From positions 3,418,001-3,482,000 of the forward strand of contig NC_014391.1 in the NCBI RefSeq assembly GCF_000145235.1: a stretch of DNA of 64,000 bases. Direction: 5' to 3'. The first letter of the stretch is position 1. Each line of letters starts with the position of its first letter. The notes beneath the pieces are model-generated. The model was not told the DNA's origin, did not search any database, and was given only the letters and a program-made list of their open reading frames with translations. This DNA is from Micromonospora aurantiaca ATCC 27029. Lineage in GTDB: Bacteria; Actinomycetota; Actinomycetes; Mycobacteriales; Micromonosporaceae. A program made the translations under genes and the position numbers. Shown one piece after another: positions 42,424 through 50,933 of this stretch.

Positions 42424-43083
42424 TCAGGTCACCAGGCCGGTGCGGTACGCGTACACCACCGCCTGCACCCGGTCCCGCAGGTCCAGCTTCGTCAGGATCC
42501 GCGACACGTACGTCTTCACCGTCTCCTGACTGATCACCAACCTTGCCGCGATCTCGCTGTTCGCCAGCCCGTCGGCGATCAGCCGCAGCACCTCCAGCTC
42601 CCGCGGCGTCAACCCCACGTCCGCCGGCGTGCCCTCGGCGGGACGGATGCGCGCCGCGTACCGGCCGACGAGCTGCCGCGTCACCTCCGGCGCCAGCAGC
42701 GCGGCGCCGGAGGCGACGGTGCGGATGCCGTGCAGCAGCTGCGCCGGTGGGGCGTCCTTGAGCAGGAACCCGCTCGCGCCGGCGCGCAGCGCCTCGTAGA
42801 CGTACTCGTCGAGGTTGAACGTCGTCACCACCAGCACCTTGACCGGGTGGGCGACGCCCGCGCCAGCCAGCAGGCGGGTCGCCTCGATGCCGTCGAGCAC
42901 CGGCATGCGTACGTCCATCACCACCACGTCGGGCCGCAGGCGGCCGGCGAGGTCGACAGCGGCGCGGCCGTCGCCGCACTCACCCACCGCGGCCATGTCC
43001 GGCTGCGCGTCGATGATGGTGGTGAATCCGGTACGGATCAGCGCCTGGTCGTCGCAGACCAGCACCCGGATCGGCGCGGTCAC
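42424..43083 (-). CDS. NarL/FixJ-type response regulator
   Basis: A 219-residue regulator. The receiver domain has acidic D10-D11, phosphoacceptor Asp in VVVMDVRMPVLDG (about residue 57) and Lys in GFLLKDAPPAQL. The LuxR-type HTH is LTPRELEVLRLIADGLANSEIAARL then SQETVKTYVSRILTKLDLR. The start ATG at 43081-43083 overlaps the kinase stop as ATGA, so they form a two-component system. It reads leftward with the kinase and a CPBP protease upstream. It probably controls genes of the membrane-stress type; the targets are unknown. Confidence 0.95.
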   Translation of the reverse strand: MTAPIRVLVCDDQALIRTGFTTIIDAQPDMAAVGECGDGRAAVDLAGRLRPDVVVMDVRMPVLDGIEATRLLAGAGVAHPVKVLVVTTFNLDEYVYEALRAGASGFLLKDAPPAQLLHGIRTVASGAALLAPEVTRQLVGRYAARIRPAEGTPADVGLTPRELEVLRLIADGLANSEIAARLVISQETVKTYVSRILTKLDLRDRVQAVVYAYRTGLVT

Positions 43084-44234
43084 GGGGCGCTCCCGGTGGG
43101 GATGCGTGCGCGGACCACGAAGCCGCCGCCCGCCCGGCGTCCCGCGTCGAATTCGCCGCCGAGCAGCGTGACGCGCTCGCGCAGCCCGGCGAGGCCGCGT
43201 CCGCTTCCGCCCGGACCCGCGGCGCGCGTGCCGGGGCCCTCCGTGCTGATCTCCACAGTGATCTCCCTGTCGCCATGGTGTACGTGCACAGTGGTGGGGC
43301 GGCCGTGTGCGTGTTTGAGGGCGTTCGTCAGCGCCTCCTGGACCACCCGGTACGCGGCCACCTCCGCGCCGCCGGTCACCTCCGCCGGGCTGCCCTCCTG
43401 CGTGAACTCCACCGGCTGCCCGGCCTGCCGGGTCTGCTCCACCAGGGCCTGCAGTTCGCCGGCCGAGGGTGTACGCGGCTCCGTACCGTGGTCGGGGTTG
43501 AGCACGTCGAGCAGCACCCGCAGGTCGCCGATGGCGCGGCGGCCGGTGTCGGTGATGGCGGTCAGTGTGGTTTCGAGCCGGTCGGGCGCGGCGGTCAGGT
43601 AGCGGGCCGCCTCGGCCTGCACCACCATCGCCGTCACGTGGTGGGTCACCACGTCGTGCAGCTCACCGGCGATGCGCGAGCGTTCGGCGGCGCGGGCGGT
43701 CTCGGCGACGTGCCGGCGACGTTCGGCCTCGGCGAGGCGGTTCTGCCGCAGCCACGACCCGGTGCCCCAGGCGAGCGCCAGCAGCAGGTAGAACGTGGTG
43801 AAGCCGACCACACCCTCGGCCGACCCCTGCCGGTCGAGGGCGACTGCGAGCCCGACGTACGCGAGGGAGCCCACGAGCACAGTCGTACGGCGGCCTCGGT
43901 CCAGGTGGGCGCCAGCGCTCAGCAGTGCGATGGCGAGCGCGGTGCCCGCGAAGGTGTGGTAGGCGCGTACCTGGTCGAGCGCGAAGCCGAGCGACACCAG
44001 GGCGAGGGACAGCGCCGGACGGCTGCGGCGCAGCGCCAGCGGAAGGCACTCCAGGGCGATCACCACGACTGTGAGCGCGTCGAACGGCCGGGCGGGCAGA
44101 TCGCCGAGCTGCGTACCGATGCCGCGCAGCGGTGGGGTCACTGATGCGAGCGCGATCACCAGCGCGAGCGGGAGATCCCGGACCGTGACGGGCCAGCGCC
44201 GCCACGAGTCCGGGAGCATCCGTCGGGTGATCAT
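43080..44234 (-). CDS. Sensor histidine kinase (HisKA_3 type)
   Basis: A 384-residue kinase with six or more membrane helices in residues about 20-165 and no large external loop, so it may sense membrane state. The dimerisation helix ERSRIAGELHDVVTHHVTAMVV (His near residue 208) is the HisKA_3 motif, and the ATPase domain ends YRVVQEALTNALKHA and GSGRGLAGLRERVTLLGG. ATG 44232-44234 overlaps the stop of the upstream CPBP protease by 1 base. The cognate regulator follows in the next gene. Confidence 0.9.
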   Translation of the reverse strand: MITRRMLPDSWRRWPVTVRDLPLALVIALASVTPPLRGIGTQLGDLPARPFDALTVVVIALECLPLALRRSRPALSLALVSLGFALDQVRAYHTFAGTALAIALLSAGAHLDRGRRTTVLVGSLAYVGLAVALDRQGSAEGVVGFTTFYLLLALAWGTGSWLRQNRLAEAERRRHVAETARAAERSRIAGELHDVVTHHVTAMVVQAEAARYLTAAPDRLETTLTAITDTGRRAIGDLRVLLDVLNPDHGTEPRTPSAGELQALVEQTRQAGQPVEFTQEGSPAEVTGGAEVAAYRVVQEALTNALKHAHGRPTTVHVHHGDREITVEISTEGPGTRAAGPGGSGRGLAGLRERVTLLGGEFDAGRRAGGGFVVRARIPTGSAP

Positions 44235-45070
44235 CAGGAGACCGTAACGCTCTCCGCTGGGGCCTCGGCCGCGCGGCGGCGCCGCGTCACGATGTGGCCG
44301 CGGCGGTGGGCCAGCCAGAGGAAGACCACTGTCAGCACCGCCCCGGCCGCCACCGTGTAGAGGCTGCCCTCCGGCCCGAAGTCTCCGCCGCTGAGCAGCG
44401 TCGAACCCGACGTGCCGGCGTCCAGCAGCCCCGCCGACTCGCCGTTGCCGGAGACGACGACGCTGAAGACGCCGCCGGCGGCGAAGTTCCAGCCGAAGTG
44501 CAGGCCGATCGGCACCCACAGGTTGCGGGTCGCGGCGTAGCAGGCCGCCAGCATGAACCCGGCCTCGATCGCGATGGCTGTCGCGCCCCACAGGCTGGCG
44601 TCCGGGTTCAGCAGGTGCATCAGGCCGAACAGTACGCCGGTCAGCAGCAACGAGAGCCACGTACCGAGCCGCTCCTCGACCAGGCGGAACAGCAGGCCGC
44701 GGAACATCAGCTCCTCGGTCACCGCCGCGGCGGCCATGAACCCGAAGATGCCCACCGCGCCGGACACCGAGCCGAGACCGTGCACGTGGTAACCGCCCAT
44801 GAGGGCGATGTTGACGATGACCGCCGCGAACATGGCGAACCCGATCAGCACCCCGCGGTTGAGCCTTGCGGCCGCGCCGTCCCGGGCCAGCTCGGTGACC
44901 TCGCGGCGTTCGGTGCGGCGCACCACCCACCCGTACACCATGATCGCGGCCGCGGCGGTCGCGACGCCGAGGATCAGGCTGAGCCAGGCGTTGTCCTGTG
45001 CTGCGACGACCGCCCGGCTGCCGACGAGACTGACCGCGACGACGGCCAGGAGCTGCTTCACCACGCGCAT
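44234..45070 (-). CDS. CPBP family intramembrane metalloprotease
   Basis: A 278-residue membrane protease of the CAAX/Abi family with about eight helices. The catalytic motifs are AVTEELMFRGLLF (Glu-Glu, residues about 118-130), VLFGLMHLLN (His) and PIGLHFGWNFAAG (His-Asn). AAGGA lies 6 bases before ATG 45070, which is preferred over upstream in-frame starts that add non-membrane sequence. It is co-transcribed with a two-component system, so it may process or degrade a membrane protein in that circuit. Confidence 0.9.
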   Translation of the reverse strand: MRVVKQLLAVVAVSLVGSRAVVAAQDNAWLSLILGVATAAAAIMVYGWVVRRTERREVTELARDGAAARLNRGVLIGFAMFAAVIVNIALMGGYHVHGLGSVSGAVGIFGFMAAAAVTEELMFRGLLFRLVEERLGTWLSLLLTGVLFGLMHLLNPDASLWGATAIAIEAGFMLAACYAATRNLWVPIGLHFGWNFAAGGVFSVVVSGNGESAGLLDAGTSGSTLLSGGDFGPEGSLYTVAAGAVLTVVFLWLAHRRGHIVTRRRRAAEAPAESVTVS

Positions 45071-45259
45071 GACGATTCCTTCGAGAGGTCCGCGGCCGGA
45101 GCGCCGCGGTTCACCTGGAACGCTATGGATTCGCAGGCCGGGAATCGTCACCGTGCGGTGGACATTTGCGGGTAGCTCGCACGGGGGACAAGCGCTTCGG
45201 GGGCCTGCCCTCAGCAGAAATGCTGGCTCGGAGACGACTGGGGCGGGCAGGCTGCCGGC

Positions 45260-46048
45260 ATGGCGACGGGCTTCGGCGGTGAGGTGGCGACCTACTATGC
45301 GCAGCATCGGCGCGGCTATCCGCCCGAGGTGCTCGACGCCCTGGCGGCAGCCTTCCAGCTCGGTGCCGACGACACGTTGGTGGACCTCGGTTGCGGCACC
45401 GGTCAGTTGAGCATTCCGCTCGCCGACCGGGTGGGCGCGGTCATCGGCATGGATCCCGAGCCGGACATGCTGGCGATCGCCCGGCGAACCGCACTGGACC
45501 GGGGGACCGCAAACGCCACGTGGATGCTCGGCGGTGACGGCGACGTGCCCGCGTTGTCCCGGTTGCTCGGCGGGCGGACGGTCGGTGCGCTGACCGTCGC
45601 CGTCGCCATTCACTTCATGGACCGCGACGCCCTGTTCACGGCGGCCCGGCCGTTGTTGCGCCCCGGCGGTGGCATCGCCGTCGTCACCAACGGCGAACCG
45701 CTGTGGATGCAGGACACCGAATGGTCGGCCGCACTGCGCGGCTGCCTGGAACGGATGCTCGGCCACCCGGTGACCGGACGATGCCAGACCGACGAGGCCG
45801 GGCGTCGGCGCAACCGGGAGGCGCTCGTGGGTGCCGGTTACCGGTACGAGGAGACGTCGGTGCGGTACGACGCGCCGCTCACTGTCGACGACATGGTGGG
45901 CGGCGTCTTCTCCGCCATGTCGGCCGAACGGTTGCCGTCCTCGCGGCAGCGGGCGACGTTCGCCGCCGACGTGCGCGACGCCCTCGGCGGGAGGACCGAG
46001 GTGATCGAGAACGTGCGGGTCTGGATGCAGTGCGGCGTGCTCGACTAG
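45260..46048 (+). CDS. Class I SAM-dependent methyltransferase
   Basis: A 262-residue enzyme. The motifs are LVDLGCGTGQLSIPLADRVG (about residues 39-58), GMDPEPDMLAIARR, and LRPGGGIAVVTNG near 135. The fold is of the type found in many small-molecule methyltransferases. ATG 45260 has GGGCGGGC-type sequence upstream and no strong ribosome site. It is divergent from the CPBP gene, with a 189-base gap that carries no evident operator, and convergent with a toxin-system gene. The substrate is unknown. Confidence 0.8.
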   Translation: MATGFGGEVATYYAQHRRGYPPEVLDALAAAFQLGADDTLVDLGCGTGQLSIPLADRVGAVIGMDPEPDMLAIARRTALDRGTANATWMLGGDGDVPALSRLLGGRTVGALTVAVAIHFMDRDALFTAARPLLRPGGGIAVVTNGEPLWMQDTEWSAALRGCLERMLGHPVTGRCQTDEAGRRRNREALVGAGYRYEETSVRYDAPLTVDDMVGGVFSAMSAERLPSSRQRATFAADVRDALGGRTEVIENVRVWMQCGVLD

Positions 46049-46054
46049 GGCTCG

Positions 46055-46285
46055 CTAACTCGCGAAGAGCATCCGTTGCGGAAAGTCGCCCCGGTCGCGC
46101 CAGGCGTTGACGATCTTCGCGGTGATCGCGCTCGCGGCGGCGTTGAAGTCGCCGTCCTCAACTCGCGCCTGCAAGGTCTGCGGATCGATGACGAGAATCC
46201 GGTCGAACCTGTCCTCGAACCCGAACTCGTAACGCACCTCGTCCGCCGGGGCCTCGATCCGGCGGGCCGCCACCATCATGCCCAT
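46055..46285 (-). CDS. Small hypothetical protein at the end of the toxin operon
   Basis: A 76-residue protein containing YEFGFEDRFDRILVIDPQTL and an acidic middle then FPQRMLFAS. The pattern resembles short actinobacterial proteins often found near polymorphic toxins, but I do not recognise the family. It is 6 bases downstream of another small gene on the same strand. It could be an additional immunity or accessory gene. Confidence 0.5.
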   Translation of the reverse strand: MGMMVAARRIEAPADEVRYEFGFEDRFDRILVIDPQTLQARVEDGDFNAAASAITAKIVNAWRDRGDFPQRMLFAS

Positions 46286-46291
46286 GTCGCT

Positions 46292-46564
46292 CTATCCGAA
46301 CCTCACGCAACTCGTAGTCGCAACCGTTCTTGAGGTCGAGGGCGCGCAGCGTCCGTCGTCGCCCCTTTTGCCCGATCCGGCGGGCAAAGGGCGACCTCGA
46401 GGGCTGAGTCCTCCGGTCATATCAGAGAGTCCGACTTCGGCGGCGCCGATCCGCTCGACCTCGTCCGGCGTGAAGGCCGCGCGACTGAGGGATTCGCCGT
46501 CCTGATTGGTGACCTTCACCTCGTAGGCGAGTTCGGGCCGGTGGTACACGTGCACGACGGCCAA
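46292..46564 (-). CDS. Small hypothetical protein, possibly an interrupted immunity-type gene
   Basis: A 90-residue frame beginning at TTG 46564 (AVVHVYHRPELAYEVKVTNQ). Its first 50 residues look like a real protein. The rest (LSPRGRPLPAGSGKRGDDG) is read through a hairpin at 46358-46395 and loses protein character, so the original C-terminus may have been replaced. It follows the immunity gene by 6 bases. The function is unknown; it may be a decayed second immunity gene. Confidence 0.4.
   Translation of the reverse strand: MAVVHVYHRPELAYEVKVTNQDGESLSRAAFTPDEVERIGAAEVGLSDMTGGLSPRGRPLPAGSGKRGDDGRCAPSTSRTVATTSCVRFG
46358..46395. terminator. Hairpin within the toxin operon
   Basis: GTCGCCCCTTTTGCCCG pairs with CGGGCAAAGGGCGAC apart from two bulged bases, around a loop of about 6 bases. 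It could attenuate transcription into the last two small genes, or be a small inserted hairpin element; it lies inside an open frame. Confidence 0.4.
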
Positions 46565-46570
46565 CCGTCC

Positions 46571-46891
46571 TTACTCCACCGGCAGCCTGTAGGTAGCGGC
46601 GACGAGTTCTCGAAGATGTGCCACCACGTCGGGCTTCTGGTTCGTCTCCGGCAGGTGCTCTTCGCCCGCCGCCACCAGGCCAGTGCGCCAGTGGGCGACG
46701 ACCTCGCGCTGGGCCTCCGGCGACAGGTCCTGCAGCCAGAATGAGCCGAGGTTGTTCTCGATGATCTCCTGCAGATGCTCAGCGGCACGTCTGTCCGACA
46801 GCCGGGACACCAGGAACTCCAGTGTCCAGTCGAACAGGCCCCCGGTCGCTGTCCAGTCGATCCCGGGCCGGAGGACGATGAGGCCGGCCAT
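46571..46891 (-). CDS. Predicted immunity protein for the adjacent toxin
   Basis: A 106-residue acidic protein (LEFLVSRLSDRRAAEHLQEI, NNLGSFWLQDLSPEAQREVV) with no signal peptide. ATG 46889-46891 overlaps the toxin gene's TAA, the usual position and coupling of immunity genes in contact-dependent inhibition and polymorphic toxin loci. I do not recognise the immunity family from sequence, so the role rests on position. Confidence 0.6.
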   Translation of the reverse strand: MAGLIVLRPGIDWTATGGLFDWTLEFLVSRLSDRRAAEHLQEIIENNLGSFWLQDLSPEAQREVVAHWRTGLVAAGEEHLPETNQKPDVVAHLRELVAATYRLPVE

Positions 46892-48087
46892 TACTTCCCC
46901 ACGATGAAGATACGCGGGCCGAACCCGCGATCGGCTATGAACTGCTCGACCATTGCTGTCTGCTGTGCCGAGAACCTGGAGACGTCGACCGGAACGAGAT
47001 CGGCCTTCTCCAGGTGCCTTTCGATCTGGTACTGAAGTTGTGGCCACTGCCGGTCGAAATACTGGCCGGGGAAGTTGCCCACCGCATCATAGGTGCGTCC
47101 CGCCTCGTCCACCCAGTCCGCCGAGGAGTCCGACGGCGCCCGTCTAAGCCGCACTCCGAGGTGCTCTTCGACCCGGACCGCCGTCTCGGCCTCGGCCGGC
47201 CGAAATCTCCCGGTCGCAGGATCCATGCCCAGATCGCGAATCCGCTGCGCCTCGTCTACTTTCGAGGGCCGGGAAAGGTCCGCGTCTCCGCCGGGCTTCG
47301 ACGGGCCGGCCGTCGGCTCCGGTGAACGGTGGGTCAGTCGGCTCAGCGCCTCCCTGAGCTTGCCGATCAGCTCACCCAGCCGGCGCATCTCCGGCATCAG
47401 CCGCCGCAGACTCGCCAGCAACCCCCGCAGCAACCGCCCGATCCGCGCCGCCCACGACGCCACGGTCGTCGTCACCTGCTCGACCACCAGCGGCGTCGCC
47501 AGCCCTGCCGTGGCGACCAGTTCGGCCGCGTACACGATCAGCCGGGACACGCAGGCGGCGATGGCGTCGCGGACCAGCAGCCGCACGGCCGCGACCAGGC
47601 CGGCGGCACCCTCGGTGATCGCTGCCATCACCTCGGCGCCCTGCGCCAGCCCGGTGACGGCCTGCTGCTGCTCGGCTGCCCAGCGGCGGTAGCCGGTGGC
47701 GGCGGCGCCGGTCCAGCCGGTGACCTCGGTGCGTACGGCGTGGGCCAGCTCGGCGGCGTCGTCGCGCAGCGACGCGGCGACGTTGCGCCAGGTCTGCGCG
47801 TGCGCGGTGATCTCGGCGGGGTCGCCGGCGAGCCAGTCGAGGGCCTCGCTGAGCGGCTTGACGTGCTCGATGAGCCAGGCGATGCCGTACTGGAGGAGGA
47901 TCCCGGCGGGGTCGGACACGAGGGCGAGCGCGTCGAGGCCGGCGCTGACGACGCCGAGGCTGCTGTCGATCCAGCTGCCGGTACGGACGCCCTGGGCGAT
48001 GAGTTCGATGTCCTCGCAGATCCACACGCCGGCCCAGGGACTCGGTCCGGAGTCCGCCGCGGCGGCGACCAGCGGGTTCGTGGTCAC
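46891..48087 (-). CDS. Polymorphic toxin: helical WXG-like carrier with CdiA-like C-terminal toxin
   Basis: A 398-residue protein. Residues about 1-250 are long amphipathic helices with a W-x-G-type turn (VTGWTGAAATGYRRWAAEQQQ), as in type VII secretion substrates. An acidic linker follows. The last 90 residues, DEAGRTYDAVGNFPGQYFD, HLEKADLVPVDVSRFSAQQ and RGFGPRIFIVGK, resemble the CdiA-type toxin domain of contact-dependent growth inhibition systems, which cut DNA or tRNA. GTG 48085-48087 is the start. The next gene is the likely immunity gene, and two small helical-secretion-type genes lie upstream. Confidence 0.7.
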   Translation of the reverse strand: MTTNPLVAAAADSGPSPWAGVWICEDIELIAQGVRTGSWIDSSLGVVSAGLDALALVSDPAGILLQYGIAWLIEHVKPLSEALDWLAGDPAEITAHAQTWRNVAASLRDDAAELAHAVRTEVTGWTGAAATGYRRWAAEQQQAVTGLAQGAEVMAAITEGAAGLVAAVRLLVRDAIAACVSRLIVYAAELVATAGLATPLVVEQVTTTVASWAARIGRLLRGLLASLRRLMPEMRRLGELIGKLREALSRLTHRSPEPTAGPSKPGGDADLSRPSKVDEAQRIRDLGMDPATGRFRPAEAETAVRVEEHLGVRLRRAPSDSSADWVDEAGRTYDAVGNFPGQYFDRQWPQLQYQIERHLEKADLVPVDVSRFSAQQTAMVEQFIADRGFGPRIFIVGK

Positions 48088-48404
48088 CGCCGCTGCCGTA
48101 CCCGGTCGAGCAGGTCGGCGGCGTGCGTGTCGGAGGCGCGGTAGCGCTCGGCACTGACGCGCACCTTCTCGGCGGTGTCACGGACGGAGGTGGCGGCGGT
48201 GCCGATGCCGTCGGTGAGCGTCCGTTGGAGGTCGTCGAGCAGGACCGGCATGATCGCGCAGAGCTGCCCGTACGCGTCGGCGCTCAGCCGGACGTGCTGG
48301 CCGGCCTGCCGGGCGGTGTCGATTCCGTCGGCGCAGCGGACGAGGTGGGCGGCGTGCGCGGTCAGGTCGTCCGGGTCGACCTGGAGACCGTCACCGGGCG
48401 GCAT
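48084..48404 (-). CDS. EspC/WXG100-like small helical secretion protein
   Basis: A 106-residue protein made almost entirely of two long amphipathic helices (HAAHLVRCADGIDTARQAG and TLTDGIGTAATSVRDTAEKV), the size and hairpin layout of ESX/WXG100 and EspC-like proteins. No classical W-x-G is present, so it is the EspC-like subgroup. Its stop overlaps the toxin gene's start by 4 bp, and it probably acts as the secretion partner of the toxin carrier. Confidence 0.65.
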   Translation of the reverse strand: MPPGDGLQVDPDDLTAHAAHLVRCADGIDTARQAGQHVRLSADAYGQLCAIMPVLLDDLQRTLTDGIGTAATSVRDTAEKVRVSAERYRASDTHAADLLDRVRQRR

Positions 48405-48792
48405 CCGGCGTGCCCGGGTCGGGGGCGAGCCGCCGCTGGTGGGACTCGATAATCGCCCGCGCGGCCGGGTCCTCCGCGCCGAGTGTCTCGGTGGTGGCCT
48501 CGGTGAGCCGTCGCAGCAGGTCGGCGCGGGCGTCCCCTGTGACGGCGAGAATCTGCCGGGCGGTGTGTGCGGCGGAGTGCTGCCGGACGCGCTCGTCGAG
48601 TCGCAGGCCGGTGAGCAGCCCGGACGCGTCGACGGTGACCTCGACCAGCCCGTCGGCGCTGCGGGCTGTGCCGGTCAGCGCCTGTGTGCGGGCGGACAGG
48701 TCGCGGGCCCGCGCCGCACGGCCGGCCAACGACGACTCCCACTCGTCGAGCCGTCGTGCCGCCGCGTCCAGCGCGGCCTCGTCCGCCCACAT
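48391..48792 (-). CDS. YbaB/EbfC-like protein
   Basis: A 133-residue protein with an N-terminal coiled-coil helix (RRLDEWESSLAGRAARARDL), a strand pair containing DGLVEVTVDASGLLTGLRLD that matches the YbaB/EbfC nucleoid-protein fold, and a C-terminal helix. In actinomycetes such proteins often open type VII-like toxin operons. The stop overlaps the EspC-like gene. It is first in the operon. Confidence 0.7.
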   Translation of the reverse strand: MWADEAALDAAARRLDEWESSLAGRAARARDLSARTQALTGTARSADGLVEVTVDASGLLTGLRLDERVRQHSAAHTARQILAVTGDARADLLRRLTEATTETLGAEDPAARAIIESHQRRLAPDPGTPDAAR

Positions 48793-48861
48793 AGCGACCC
48801 TCCCCAGGGGACAGTGGTGAGCGTCACGCTACCAACCGATCGCGCTGCGTGTATGCCCGGT

Positions 48862-49497
48862 TCAGCCCTGCAACCGCTGCGCCCAGTACACCTGCCCGTC
48901 CGGTCCCATGTAGACGAGCGCCAGCAGCAGGTCCGGCAACGTCACGGGCGCGGTGGCGATCGGGTGTACCCGCTCGTGTCTCTCCAGGTGGGGAAACCGG
49001 ACGACGAACGTCAGGGGTGAGGCGGCGGCGTCGACGATCCCCAGGCGGCTGCCGACGCTGAGCCACTCGTGCTCGCTGACCCGGATGTCGCCCGCGCCGC
49101 GCAACCACGGGTAGCGGTCGGGGATCCTGTTCTCCACACCGGCGCTGCCCATGCCGACGCTCTCCTGCGGCGCGGCCACCGCGAACACCGACGGCTTGAG
49201 ATCCGTGCGCTTGTCGATGAGGAACAGCGCGAAGTACCCGCCCTCAAGCGGTGCCGGCGGCTTCTGCCACGACACGCGGCCCAGCACCAGCTGGTCACCG
49301 TCGGACGTCACCGGCGCCTGGTACGCCGGCCCGAGAGCGGCCTGCGCCTCCTCGTAGCCGACGAACTCCAGGGACGAGCGGAGGTGCAGCGCTTCCGGCC
49401 CGTACGGCGGGTGCTGGTGCCACCAACGCCACCCGCCGACGGCCACCACGGCCAGGACCAGCACCGCCACCATCGAAGCCGCCCGCCGCCACGTCAC
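48862..49497 (-). CDS. Hypothetical membrane-anchored extracytoplasmic protein
   Basis: A 211-residue protein. Residues 1-25 form an N-terminal anchor (ASMVAVLVLAVVAVGGW) and the rest is an exterior domain with LHLRSSLEFVGYEEAQAALG and YMGPDGQVYWAQRLQG. No family was recognised. It starts at GTG 49497, 5 bases after the decarboxylase stop, so it may be co-transcribed with it. It ends 69 bases before the toxin operon's first gene and reads the same way. Confidence 0.65.
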   Translation of the reverse strand: MTWRRAASMVAVLVLAVVAVGGWRWWHQHPPYGPEALHLRSSLEFVGYEEAQAALGPAYQAPVTSDGDQLVLGRVSWQKPPAPLEGGYFALFLIDKRTDLKPSVFAVAAPQESVGMGSAGVENRIPDRYPWLRGAGDIRVSEHEWLSVGSRLGIVDAAASPLTFVVRFPHLERHERVHPIATAPVTLPDLLLALVYMGPDGQVYWAQRLQG

Positions 49498-49502
49498 GGT
49501 GC

Positions 49503-50894
49503 TCAGTGAACCAGCTCGCCGCCGATCCCGTGAGCCAGCCGGGCGATCGCCGCCACCGACCGGTCGACGTCCGCCTCCGTGGTGGTCGCGTTCGACACCG
49601 AGATCCGCATCAGCCGGCGTCCCCGCCACGTCGTCCCGCCTGCCCAGCACGTCCCGTCGGTCTGCACCGCGGCCACCACCCGGTCGGTGCGCGCGTCGTC
49701 GCCGAACCCGACCAGCACCTGGTTGAGCACCACGTCGTTCACCACCTCGAACCCGGCCGTGCTCAGGCCGTCGGCGAACCGCCGGGCCAGCGCACAACAC
49801 CGCTCCACCAGCGCGGCGACGCCGTCGCGGCCCAGCTCCCGCAGGCCCGCCCAGACCGCGAACCCACGGGCGCGGCGCGAGGACTCCGCGGTCAGGTCCG
49901 CGCCCGCGGGCGCACCGCCGGAACCCACGAGGTACGCGGCCGCGTACGACATGGCCGCCGCGTGCACGTCGGGCCGGGCGCAGAACGCGAACGCCGTGTC
50001 GTACGGCAGGTTCAGCCACTTGTGGCCGTCGCAGGCCCACGAGTCGGCCGTCTCCAGCCCGTCCACCAGGTGCCGGGTGGCCGGACTGGCGGCCGCCCAC
50101 AGCCCGAACGCGCCGTCCACGTGCGCCCACCCGCCGTGCCGGTGGACGAGGTCGCAGGCGCGGCGCAGGTCGTCGCACGCACCGGTGTTCACGTTGCCCG
50201 CCTGCAGGCAGACGATCGTCGGTCCGGGACCGGCGTCGCGTAGCGCCGCCGCCAGCGCGTCCGGGTCGATCGCGCCCTGCGGGCCGGTCGGCACCGGGCG
50301 CAGCGCGTCGGTGCCGAGGCCGAGCAGGCGCAGCGACCGGTCGATGGTGGCGTGCCGTTCGGCGCCGGCGAACACGCGGACCGCGGGCGCGCCGGTCAGG
50401 CCGCGCCGTTCCACGTCCCAGCCGGCGTCGGCGAGCACCTGGTGGCGGGCGGCGGCGAGCCCTGCGGTGTTGGCGGCCTGGCCGCCGGTGACGAAACCGG
50501 CCGACGCGGTCGCCGGTATGCCGAGCAGCTCCTTGAGCCAGGTCCCGGCGGCCGTCTCGGCGGCCACCGCGGCGGGGGAGGTGACCGCGTTGAACGCGAT
50601 CTGGTCCCACCCGGCGGCCAGCATGTCCGCGGCGGTCGCGGCCGGGGAGGCGCCGCCGACGACGAAGCCGAAGTAGCGCGGCCCGGCGGTGGCCACGAGT
50701 CCCGGTTCGGCGGCGGCCACCAGCTCCGCGAGGACCCGCTCGGGCGGCGTGGGCGCGTCCGGCAGCGGGCCGGCGAACGCCTCGTTCAGCACGGCCTGGT
50801 CCACGGGTACGCCGACCGGCCGGTCCGGCAGCGACAGCCGGTAGTCGGCCGCGTGGTCGGCGGCGCGCCGGAACAGGTGCCTCAGCTCGTCCAT
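49503..50894 (-). CDS. Pyridoxal-5'-phosphate-dependent decarboxylase (aromatic-L-amino-acid type)
   Basis: A 463-residue enzyme of the group II amino acid decarboxylase family. PLP binding is visible: GFVTGGQAANTAGLAAAR near residue 130, WAHVDGAFGLWAAAS (Asp for the PLP nitrogen) near 265, and DSWACDGHKWLNLPYD with the Schiff-base lysine near 296. It should decarboxylate an amino acid such as an aromatic one or glutamate-like substrate, though residues that set specificity cannot be read. The start ATG is at 50892-50894. Confidence 0.9.
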   Translation of the reverse strand: MDELRHLFRRAADHAADYRLSLPDRPVGVPVDQAVLNEAFAGPLPDAPTPPERVLAELVAAAEPGLVATAGPRYFGFVVGGASPAATAADMLAAGWDQIAFNAVTSPAAVAAETAAGTWLKELLGIPATASAGFVTGGQAANTAGLAAARHQVLADAGWDVERRGLTGAPAVRVFAGAERHATIDRSLRLLGLGTDALRPVPTGPQGAIDPDALAAALRDAGPGPTIVCLQAGNVNTGACDDLRRACDLVHRHGGWAHVDGAFGLWAAASPATRHLVDGLETADSWACDGHKWLNLPYDTAFAFCARPDVHAAAMSYAAAYLVGSGGAPAGADLTAESSRRARGFAVWAGLRELGRDGVAALVERCCALARRFADGLSTAGFEVVNDVVLNQVLVGFGDDARTDRVVAAVQTDGTCWAGGTTWRGRRLMRISVSNATTTEADVDRSVAAIARLAHGIGGELVH

Positions 50895-50933
50895 CGCCGC
50901 ACCCTAGCCGAGCGCGTTCCATCCGAGCCGCCG

